NCBI GenBank assembly: GCA_025677835.1
Contig: JAIXMR010000191.1
Coordinates: forward strand, 1-14,459
Source: Sporodiniella umbellata
Lineage: Eukaryota > Mucoromycota > Mucoromycetes > Mucorales > Rhizopodaceae
Length of the DNA stretch: 14,459 nt
Reading direction: 5' to 3'
Both the position numbers and the translations under genes were made by a program. Positions 7,860-14,459 of the stretch are shown here, one piece after another. Numbering within the stretch: the first letter of the stretch is position 1; each line of letters opens with the position of its first letter. Under the pieces are notes generated by a model. It was not told where the DNA came from, made no database searches, and saw nothing but the letters and a program-made list of their open reading frames with translations.

Positions 7860-8434
7860 TTACAGGTCAACAAGATCCATTTCTAGCCGTTTTCCATGTA
7901 TGGCAAGATAGTCTTTGATGATATCTACACTTACAAAAAGCTGGTATCGGATGAGTTTCAGAAAGCTTCTTTCCATGCAATTGATGTCCTGAAGGGTATA
8001 GATAAAATCTGTCATGACCACCATGGATTGATTTGTAAGTGCATGGTTGGTATCCGAAAGGAATTTGGATGCTGTTAGGGTAGCAGCTAAAAATAAACGG
8101 TAGGGTGTATCTGTCTCACCCGAGGCATGGGTAGGCAGACAGGATTTCAGCCGTTGCAAATAAATTAGCGATACCAGGCATACACAGGGTGGTAATTGAG
8201 ACCGTTGAAACACATTGGCAATAAAGAGATTCAATGGCGGTAGCTCTTGACGATGATGGCTATTGTTATTCCCTCTTCTCAAGAATTTAATAGGTAACAG
8301 ACTGGTCGCTGTATGGGTGGTAAATACTATTCTAAATTAGATCACCACCCATACTTTTGTGTAAATTTTTTCTTTTTTCTAATGGTTTTACATAAAAGTG
8401 CTTCAGGGCTTTTTGAACTTACAGTCGATGGCAT
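7860..8434 (-). CDS. Cyclin-domain protein, PCL/Pho80-like
   Basis: Minus-strand exons are 8434-8346 and 8301-7860, giving 531 nt and 176 residues. The second exon carries a compact cyclin box of the fungal PCL/Pho80 class: PPLNLFIANVF, then LPPCVCLVSLIYLQRLKS, then TPYRLFLAATLTASKFLSD-TNHALTN, then the conserved YTLQDINCMERSFLKLI and a hydrophobic YQLFVS. By family it would bind and direct a Pho85-type cyclin-dependent kinase in nutrient signalling or cell-cycle control. It is short: the cyclin domain nearly fills the protein, with only a basic N-terminal leader (KTIRKKKKFTQKYG). The first exon and join are less certain. The best-looking acceptor (CCCATACAG at 8310-8309) is out of frame with it, and the in-frame join uses GCGACCAG. 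An 11-bp inverted repeat spans this intron. Confidence 0.8.
8311..8354. repeat. Perfect 11-bp inverted repeat bracketing the cyclin intron
   Basis: GTATGGGTGGT at 8311-8321 is the exact reverse complement of ACCACCCATAC at 8344-8354, with a 22-nt loop. In the gene's sense one arm covers the donor and the other ends beside the acceptor. Confidence 0.85.
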
Positions 8435-8474
8435 CTTCTTTTCCCTCTTCTGATGATAATAATAATATAAATCC

Positions 8475-8477
8475 CAC

Positions 8478-8512
<35 letters not shown>

Positions 8513-8561
8513 CGCGCGCACACTTACACGCACACACACACAAATAAATAAATAAATAAAA
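8475..8561. repeat. (CA)n microsatellite followed by (AAAT)n
   Basis: A nearly pure CA/CG alternating run of about 65 bp, then about five AAAT units. Minus-strand ORFs across it are translated simple repeat and not genes. Confidence 0.9.
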
Positions 8562-8867
8562 AGATTAAAAAAAAAAAAAAATTTTTTTTTTCTTTCTTTT
8601 TTGAAAAAATATACACGCACACACATATGGACATTTCTCTACCTCCATAAAAATACCTTTTACAATGTGACGTCGTAAAAAAGAAATTGATGTCGTATTT
8701 TGAAGTGCCAGTGTCGTATATAACCTTGAGCCTAGGCTTGCATCCAATTTAATAGAAACACTACTGAATGTATAGGCGACACCTACCGTTTTTTTTTTTT
8801 TTTTTTTTTTTTAGTATGTTTACATGTTGTTTGGATTTTGGTTAGTCTACAGTTGACAAACCTCAAG
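8562..8867. other. Gene-free spacer with A/T runs and spaced TGTCGTA-like motifs
   Basis: It holds an A-then-T tract near 8568-8590, a T run at about 8791-8812, and three copies of GTCGTA at 8672, 8692 and 8713 (spacing 20 and 21 bp). I see no gene. Promoter sequence for the minus-strand cyclin gene should lie in or near its left part. Confidence 0.5.
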
Positions 8868-9398
8868 TCAGTCATAGAATAGTAGGACCAGGTTCTCAAG
8901 ACTACGGCTTATCTTATCCACCCATTGATTCAATGATATACTTGCGATAAGGCCCATTGGTATCGGTTCCTGGGCGGTCTGTCGTCTTGAAAACACCGAG
9001 TTTGGGTCCTTGTACCACCCTTGTACCGTTTTAAATTGCAAGCTGAACTCCAGCTCTCATAGTGCAAATGCTGATGAAATGAACAATTTGACCTTGGATC
9101 TTATTATTGATGGGATTACATTTCAATCGATCGTTTCTTTTTTTTTTTTTACACTTACATTGATATTTAACATGCCCAATACTGAAGCACAAGAAGATAA
9201 GCTAAGGTAGGGTAGCAATAAAAAAAAATACAATAAAATATTGAGTAAGCAAACAAGTATATCTGATTACTGTACCTCAAAGCCACTTTCTATCATGCCT
9301 GTTACCCGCTTATGCAGCTGCAAGCGCCTTTTAATTGAAAAAAGAACTGTTTTGGCTTTGAACGATCTTTCTTTTGTTTTTTTATAGAGGAACGCCAT
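8868..9398 (-). CDS. Unrecognised three-exon gene model (about 118 residues)
   Basis: Proposed minus-strand exons are 9398-9271, 9201-9159 and 9053-8868, giving 357 nt in phase. The splice signals of the first two introns are good: donor CA|GTAATC to acceptor CTACCCTACCTTAG, then AAT|GTAAGT. The model starts MAFLYKKTKERSFKAK with a basic N-terminal half (SIKRRLQLHKRVTGMIESGF), continues LSSCASVLGMLNIN, and ends with a non-repetitive segment containing QFKTVQGWYKDPNSVFSRR and SLNQWVDKISRSLENLV. I do not recognise a family or a catalytic motif. The last exon is the weak point. Its acceptor (ATGAGAG) is poor, and a better acceptor at 9071-9070 (TTTCATCAG) leads into a different frame with Arg-rich content. 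A plus-strand frame of about 90 codons also runs across 8919-9210 but has no ATG near its start. Confidence 0.4.
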
Positions 9399-9561
9399 GA
9401 TACATGCCCCAAACCAAAAAAAAAAAAAAAAAAAAAAAAAAAAGATAGAGCTGTCTATGTACACTTTAAACAAAAACTTGAGCTGCGAGATATAATGCTT
9501 TGCCGCTTTATCTACTGCAGTTTATCTCATTCAAAATTTGTTCTGTTTAGCAATACTTTCT

Positions 9562-9567
9562 TTTATT
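9562..9567 (-). terminator. AATAAA polyadenylation signal of ISU1
   Basis: Minus-strand AATAAA lies about 55 nt beyond the ISU1 stop. Confidence 0.4.
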
Positions 9568-9622
9568 CGGTAACAATACTATTTTAAAATCCGACCGAGT
9601 TTGGTAGAACCATCAAAAGATT

Positions 9623-10222
9623 TTAGGGGGTATTGTTGTCCTTGACGGGCCTTCTCTTTTTATAATCTTTAATAGCTGATTTGATTGCATCCTCAGCCAA
9701 CACTAAATAAGAAATAAGGTTAGATATAAAAAAAAAAAAAAATGTGTGTACACGTGTGTATAAATAGTCAGTAAAAAGTCTATATACTTGAACAATGAAG
9801 TTTGACAGGCGGAAGACACAATTCTTTAGCAATTTCCGCATTTTTTATTTGACCCGCTTGTTCGAGTGTTAGTCCTCGAACACGTTCTGTCATGAAACTA
9901 CTAGAAGCGATAGCCGATCCACAACCAAATGTTTTGAACTTGACATCCTCTATTTTGCCTGTTTTCTCATTGACTTTGATCTGTAACTTCATCACATCCC
10001 CACAAGCAGGTGCTCCTACAAGACCTGTACCGATATCTGTATCAGTCTTGGGGAAAGAGCCTACGTTTCGAGGTCGTTCATAATGATCCAATACCTTTTT
10101 ATCGTTTAGTATACACAAAAAAGACAATCCCTGTGTTTTACTTTGTTGTGATAAGCTCTCTGAATCAAAACGCGCGGTTGAACAAGTTGTGTTGACTTTG
10201 TAAATAATTGAGTACGCAGCAT
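9623..10222 (-). CDS. ISU1: Mitochondrial iron-sulfur cluster scaffold protein Isu1 (IscU type)
   Basis: Minus-strand exons are 10222-10142, 10094-9788 and 9702-9623, giving 468 nt and 155 residues. A 27-residue first exon (MLRTQLFTKSTQLVQPRVL...RAYHNK), rich in Arg, Gln and hydroxylated residues, looks like a mitochondrial presequence. It joins in phase 0 to VLDHYERPRNVGSF, the invariant IscU start. Cluster ligands are all present: C58 and D60 in GAPACGDVMK, C85 in FGCGSAIASSS, and C128 in KLHCSML. LPPVK (121-125) is the binding site for the Hsp70 Ssq1. The Met after HCS is split by the last intron (A|TG). In the mitochondrial matrix Isu1 builds Fe-S clusters from sulfur supplied by Nfs1-Isd11 with frataxin and passes them on through the Hsp70/Jac1 system. 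The first intron has a near-consensus branch site (TACTAAAC). The second intron contains an A15/T15 run. Confidence 0.97.
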
Positions 10223-10248
10223 AATTTAAGAAAATGTTTATAAAGAAA

Positions 10249-10250
<2 letters not shown>

Positions 10251-10279
<29 letters not shown>
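10251..10279. repeat. T29 homopolymer upstream of ISU1
   Basis: The run (A29 in the gene's sense) ends about 30 bp before the ISU1 start codon at 10222. It lies between ISU1 and the F-box gene, which point the same way. Confidence 0.9.
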
Positions 10280-10284
<5 letters not shown>

Positions 10285-10374
10285 TAATTCAAGAAAACAC
10301 ACTAAAAAAACAGAAAACAGCTTAGATTCATGACGTTCATTTCTACCAATCAATACAAAGGCCCAGAGATGATG

Positions 10375-11673
10375 TCAGTTGACTACCAAAGCGGCAAAGT
10401 TATATTTGAATCCAAAGGCAACATTCAAGGCATGTCCATAGCCTAAGCTATCTTTTGATTTCAATTCTACATCTTCATTTCTCTCTACTTTACTGACACC
10501 TTCTACCATTTTCCATGTGATCACCTCTCCAGTTTTGGTCCAAGCTGCATTATGACCACTGGGATTATATTAAAAGTTTACTTTTTTGTGTCACTCTGAA
10601 TTTGAAATTTTAACGTTTTTTGTTTTTACCAGCCAAAGGATACAGCACACACGGATTGATTTTGTAAAAAGTCCAATTTGACCGGTTCCGTATTACGATA
10701 GACACCACTTTGACCCATAAGGACTTCGCCCCCTTCTGTACAAACAGCAAACTGATCGTAGTTTGAATGAATTGTTCTAGGCAAGGTACCAGAGAAATGG
10801 ACGAGTTCTACTCGATGTTCTTTTAGGCTATTGGAAAACGTTTTGATATCTTGCAGCCTGAGCTGCCAAAGACGACCTTGAGTAGTCAGAGCCAGAATGA
10901 ATTCTTGTAAAACAGCAAGTTGTATAATCGGGTCTTCTTTCCATTCTATCCATATCGGTGGCTTTTGGTCCTCTAGAAAACAAAGATCATTCACATCCGT
11001 CAGCACAAGCGTATAGTCGCCGTGGACCAGAATTTGTTTCGGTCGATTTTTGAACTGTCCAGGTAACTTCTGAACCTCAACCCCTTGGATTTTATAGAGC
11101 TTGTTGTCTTCTGTCAAACCCAAGCAATAATAAAAATAAGTACTGATTGATACGAATCGAAGTCGACCCTTGACTGGTTTAAGTAGGCTTTGGGGGTGAT
11201 CTATAGAAGACATCAGTCTTTTTAGTTTTTAAACACTCTTCTCATAATTCTGTTCTTACGATAATCCAATGACCAGAGCTGGCCAAGTTTGTTTAGTGCA
11301 TAAAGCGATGTAAACGTAGAGGAAATTTTGGTCCAACGTTGTGGGCGGCTAGATAATAATTAATGGTAATCACAAACAGCAAACTTTACCTTTTGTTAGG
11401 TAAATGTATTTCTGTATGGGACCAGCCGTCTTCATTCTCTCGGAACAAACAAAGAGGGGCATGCAACAAGTTATAGTAAATGTTTTTCCAAGTACGTTGG
11501 TTCCACTTGGAATGCGATAGTTGAAATTCATCAAAACACCTTTTTCTCCAAATACTATCTTTTTTGTTCAATAAATCACAAAATCTTTGGGCTGTAAAAG
11601 AAAGCTCTAATAGGCTTTGACCACTTAAAAGATCGCAAATAGAGTATATAATTTCTGAACTGAGTCTAAGCAT
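10375..11673 (-). CDS. F-box protein with RCC1-type repeats
   Basis: Minus-strand exons are 11673-11390, 11348-11260, 11200-10630 and 10558-10375, giving 1128 nt and 375 residues. Residues 1-45 form an F-box: LSSEIIYSICDLLSGQSLLELS followed by ICDLL/RFCDLL-type hydrophobics and SIWRKRCFDEF. A tryptophan-containing linker (SKWNQRTWKNIYY) is also typical after F-boxes. The rest resembles a degenerate RCC1-like beta-propeller: LYALNKLGQLWSLDY, YYCLGLTEDNKLYKI, LILALTTQGRLWQLR-type blades, FAVCTEGGEVLMGQSG, and FGCGHNAAWTKTGEVITW. The strongest RCC1 G-H-x-A-A signature is formed across the last junction. Such proteins are Skp1-cullin adaptors in which the propeller binds a substrate; yeast SAF1 has this architecture. 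The substrate is unknown. The start is the first ATG of the open frame; an in-frame TTG lies upstream. Confidence 0.87.
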
Positions 11674-12110
11674 CTCTTTGTTGTTATTGGAAAAAGAAAA
11701 CAACAACAAAGACTATTTATATACATACATATATACTGTCTGGATTTAGCCTCATTAACCGCAAAGACAAAAAGAAAAAAAAAAAAAAAAAACAACACTT
11801 GACTTTCAGCGTATCTGTCATACATCTCGCGCTTAATATTATAAAAGTATATCCAGTGTTAAAGCTGCACAACATTAGTAAATATGTACTCTGTATCTTT
11901 ATTTAATTGGATCTACAGCGGCTATGAATAAACTAGGAATTTAAGAAGACTCGGGTTCGATCTATTATGCTTTTCCATATTCAGTATGTATACTAAACAG
12001 CTCGGCATTCTCTTTCTTTCCTACTGTTTAAACCTTTGTAATTTATTTTGAACAGTACTCTTACGGTAAACGAGCCTCTTCTTTCTTCTATTTTCTATCT
12101 TGCACATTTC

Positions 12111-12146
<36 letters not shown>

Positions 12147-12936
12147 GGAAATCCATTTTTGAATTATATAGACACATGAGTAGTACATTGGTTAGGAGTT
12201 TCATGAGTTTATAAAACAAAAACAACGCTTTCAGATCGAGTGCATTTCATAATAGCATAGACTGTTTGTTCAAGTCGTAAAATACTCTGCTTACGTTTTT
12301 AGATCTTTTTGTTTGGGTTCAATCTTTTCATGACAAATCAAAACATGTGTGAACTACCAAATTAGAGGGCAAGCTCTTGAAAAAAAGAGGAAGAGCCTAT
12401 AGACATCTGATTAATACAATAGTCTTTGTGAAAAAAGACCACACTCTGTGTTTTTTTATATGCATTAGATCCTTTTGGAAGATTCTATGCTTTTTGAAAG
12501 GGGCTTTAGAGTCTTTTTAAAGAAAAAATTGGCTATCCGTAGATCCATGCCACATAGTTACTTTAGCCAGAAAACGGTTATATTTATACGTTTATTTTAT
12601 TTATTTTTTTATTGATAAACGCTAGTGTACCACTCATTTATTCTATCCTCAAACAGTACTATAAAAGAACACAGTTTAAAAAAGCGATTTAGTTTGTTTT
12701 CAAAAAAGGATGACATACTATGCTCTTACCATAGAATAAAGCTTTTTTATTTTGTCCACAGGACAACACTATCTTATACAAATAGCTTCAAAGTGTATTT
12801 GAATACTATTATGAGTATTCTCCTTTGTTGTCAATACTACGATATAAATGATGGCCTTCATTCATTTGTAATATAACTCCTTTGACGAAATTAAAACCCT
12901 TGTATAACAAACTAAAAATAGTAAAAACTGGTCATA
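11674..12936. other. AT-rich intergenic region; no supported gene
   Basis: It contains the upstream region of the F-box gene, an A run near 11777-11792, and T34 at 12112-12145. A plus-strand ORF at 12625-12876 has 83 codons rich in Phe, Leu, Ser and Tyr from AT-rich sequence, with no splice context or recognisable motif; I treat it as chance. A T-loop-like GGTTCGAT near 11952 has no surrounding cloverleaf and is not a tRNA. Confidence 0.55.
12112..12145. repeat. T34 homopolymer
   Basis: Uninterrupted T run in the gene-poor part, about 440 bp upstream of the F-box gene start. Confidence 0.9.
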
Positions 12937-12964
12937 CAGTGCCTCCACCCTCAATTTTCGCTTT
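12937..12964 (+). repeat. Left terminal inverted repeat of the MITE
   Basis: Twenty-eight bases beginning CAGTGCCTCCACC; they differ from the right end only at positions 14 and 15. Confidence 0.9.
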
Positions 12965-13144
12965 TACATCACTCAATTTTCGTGTTTACATTTCAATGAA
13001 TAACAACTTTTTTGAAAACTAGAATTACTGAAGCAGGCAAAAGTGTTAGCAGAAAAGTTCTTCACAGCATTGCAAATCACTCTGTCAATAACTTCCAAAA
13101 ATGCCTTAATAAAGAGCCACTTTAGTAAGCCTTGAGGTCAAATA

Positions 13145-13284
13145 CGAAAATTGAGTAATGTAAAAGCGAACTTTGGGAGTGACCAAAACGAATTTTGGCC
13201 AATAAAAAAGCAAAGATTGGACTATAAAAACGCAAATTGGTCGGAGACCAAAGCGAAATCAGTTAGTTAGAAAGCGAAAATTGG
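13145..13284 (+). repeat. Array of about seven 22-bp units inside the MITE
   Basis: A degenerate 10-base core (CGAAAATTGG-like, usually preceded by AAAG or AAAA) starts at 13145, 13167, 13189, 13211, 13231, 13254 and 13275. The spacings are 22, 22, 22, 20, 23 and 21. Two inverted copies (TCAATTTTCG) lie at the left end at 12951 and 12973, also 22 apart. The spacing is about two helical turns, so all cores face the same side of the DNA. Confidence 0.85.
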
Positions 13285-13298
13285 AGGTGGAGGCACTG
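13271..13298 (-). repeat. Right terminal inverted repeat of the MITE
   Basis: Read from 13298 inward it starts CAGTGCCTCCACC and pairs with the left end with two mismatches. Its inner part is the outermost unit of the 22-bp array. Confidence 0.9.
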
Positions 13299-14459
13299 TA
13301 CTTTTTTGAGGTTTCGCGAATGATCCCTCATAGGCTTAACCTCTTTCTCTCTTTTAAGTATGAGGAATATAGAAAGTCATTAAAAAAAGATCAAGTGGAT
13401 AGCAGGTGTGTTTTCAATTATTACAAGGCAGCGAATTTCAGCATCGAACTATTATCTGGAACCAAAAAAAAATATGAGACAAAAGCCTTCAAGCATGACC
13501 CCTTCTTTAATAGGATATGGCCTATGTTTATTTCTCAACAAAGAATCAAAACAGTTATTGTTTGTTTTTTTTTTGTTTTGTTTTTTTCAAAAAAAAATTC
13601 AAGGTAGACGTCTGTGTTTTAAATAATCCAATAGTTTAAATTGAGCTCATATATATAGATATGGATGTCTTTATTTTTATTGGTTTGGGGCGTCCGCTCA
13701 AGTCATAGTCCAACTGTTTCCCCTTTTGTTTTCATGCACTGTTCGTCTGTACGGTTTTTTTTTGCCTGTGGCCTTCTTTTTTAGTAAATAGTTATAAAAA
13801 AAACCTGGATCGAACTTGAAATGGAATAAGTAGAATACTTTGTTTATACCTGTTTACGGGTCCTCTCCTTTTTCGCCCATAACCGCAAGCAGAAAAGAAG
13901 AAAAAGAAAGCTAAAGTCGTCAAAAGTATTCGACAATAGCATTTTTTTCTTGCTTTCTCAAGAACTAAAGATGTTATCAAAATTCCCAGAGTGTGTATAG
14001 GGCATACTCTCAACTTACTTGAGAACATTAAAATACTCATTTTTGTTACCTTTTAAAAAAAAATAGTGGAGGAGTGGTTGTAATGTGATAGACAGCGATA
14101 ATAGTTCATTCATCCTACATAAAAACCCAATTATTTTAAATCAAGTAAATCGATGCACATATGAAAGCAAAATTAAAGCAAACTCTGCATTTTTTGCCAT
14201 GCATTTCTGAAGAGTCTATATCAAAATCTATAAAGGTGAGTATAAAGGGTATTAAAAAAAGTGTCATAAACTGCCTGAAAGGGTGTACAGTGTTTCCAAA
14301 ACCAATATCGCATTTTATAATACAAACCATACGGAAAATACGACATCAATTTTCTGTTTAGCTTTATAACTTATGGGAAACGCTCTACAATCTTTAGACA
14401 GCCACGTTTTCATATACCACTTCATTTAAAAAATAGAAACGAAAAGTATTAGAGATAGA
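13299..14459. other. AT-rich terminal region; no supported gene
   Basis: A plus-strand frame is open at about 13311-13607, just outside the MITE, with fairly balanced composition in its first 75 codons (e.g. FKYEEYRKSLKKDQVDSR). It ends in homopolymer-derived Phe and Lys, and its first Met codons lie in or next to the MITE, so it may be chance or a relic. The minus-strand frame at 13792-14040 and the overlapping opposite frames at 14136-14361 are AT-rich and show no motif. No RNA gene is seen. Confidence 0.5.

Larger units (their letters stand above)
12937..13298. mobile_element. Non-autonomous Tc1/mariner-like MITE (362 bp) with TA target duplication
   Basis: The element starts CAGTGCCTCCACC at 12937 and ends in its reverse complement GGTGGAGGCACTG at 13298. 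The terminal inverted repeats match over 26 of the first 28 bases and continue into a shared AATTTTCGCTTT block. Both ends are flanked by TA (12935-12936 and 13299-13300), the target duplication of the Tc1/mariner superfamily, and CAGTG is a usual terminus of that group. There is no transposase ORF, so it must be mobilised in trans. A second, inner inverted repeat pairs 12957-12987 with 13140-13170 (29 of 31 bases). The inner right half is built from a roughly 22-bp repeat array. It lies in gene-poor sequence and interrupts no visible gene. Confidence 0.9.

Noticed and set aside
8342..8626. Minus-strand ORF through the CA microsatellite
   Set aside because: Most of it is translated CA/CG repeat (Val-Cys-Val type). 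Only its last part, from the ATG at 8434, is kept as the possible first exon of the cyclin.
8836..8949. Plus-strand segment after CTACAG (reads VDKPQVSHRIVGPGSQDYG and stops at 8949)
   Set aside because: It looks protein-like, but no upstream plus-strand exon is available (only homopolymer and microsatellite), and the minus-strand gene model has better splice signals.
11940..11970. GGGTTCGATC, resembling a tRNA T-loop
   Set aside because: The flanking bases do not form a T-stem, and no acceptor, D or anticodon arm can be drawn upstream.
12937..13298. CRISPR-like array suggested by the regular 22-bp spacing
   Set aside because: The units are degenerate, have no distinct spacers and lie inside a TIR-bounded element in a eukaryotic genome; they are subterminal transposon repeats.
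13792..14040. Minus-strand ORF ending in a basic segment, and its plus-strand Lys/Arg-rich counterpart
   Set aside because: I considered a small ribosomal protein because of the K/R-rich run near 13890, but no family signature follows and the frame is short and AT-driven.
14136..14361. Two overlapping 64-66 codon ORFs on opposite strands
   Set aside because: The sequence is AT-rich with no motif, and the open frames mirror each other, as expected by chance at this composition.

Overview
The window looks like nuclear DNA of an early-diverging fungus, most likely Mucoromycota (Mucorales-type). This is inferred from intron-rich genes with very short introns (mostly 42-65 nt, GT...AG), fungal versions of conserved eukaryotic proteins, AT-rich spacers and many long A or T homopolymers. 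There is no bacterial-style operon, rRNA, tRNA or CRISPR array.

Layout: (1) 2-756 (+), the 3' end of an unrecognised gene. (2) 1085-3342 (+), an 11-exon sugar-porter MFS transporter whose third exon is only 5 nt. (3) 3444-4315 (-), a Prx6-type 1-Cys peroxiredoxin, tail-to-tail with the transporter. (4) 4649-5520 (+), a Vps55/LEPROT endosomal protein, divergent from the peroxiredoxin; its frame closes only with a tiny exon, best read as a single nucleotide. (5) 5660-6408 (-), the NEDD8-conjugating E2 Ubc12. (6) 7183-7511 (-), a weakly supported small membrane protein. (7) 7860-8434 (-), a PCL/Pho80-like cyclin. (8) 8868-9398 (-), an unrecognised three-exon gene model. (9) 9623-10222 (-), the mitochondrial Fe-S scaffold Isu1. 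(10) 10375-11673 (-), an F-box/RCC1-repeat protein. From about 11.7 kb to the end the sequence is AT-rich and gene-poor, apart from a 362-bp non-autonomous Tc1/mariner-like MITE at 12937-13298 carrying an array of about 22-bp repeats.

The genes are unrelated housekeeping functions (transport, redox, endosomal sorting, neddylation, Fe-S assembly, cell cycle, ubiquitin ligase adaptor). The functional link between Ubc12 (cullin neddylation) and the F-box protein (SCF adaptor) is thematic only.

The most interesting points are the two micro-exons, the MITE with its repeat array, homopolymer tracts that swell particular introns, and an inverted repeat that would bring the two splice sites of the cyclin intron together. 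I found no convincing new multi-gene system. All exon joins were made by eye from splice signals, phase and family conservation, and need RNA support.
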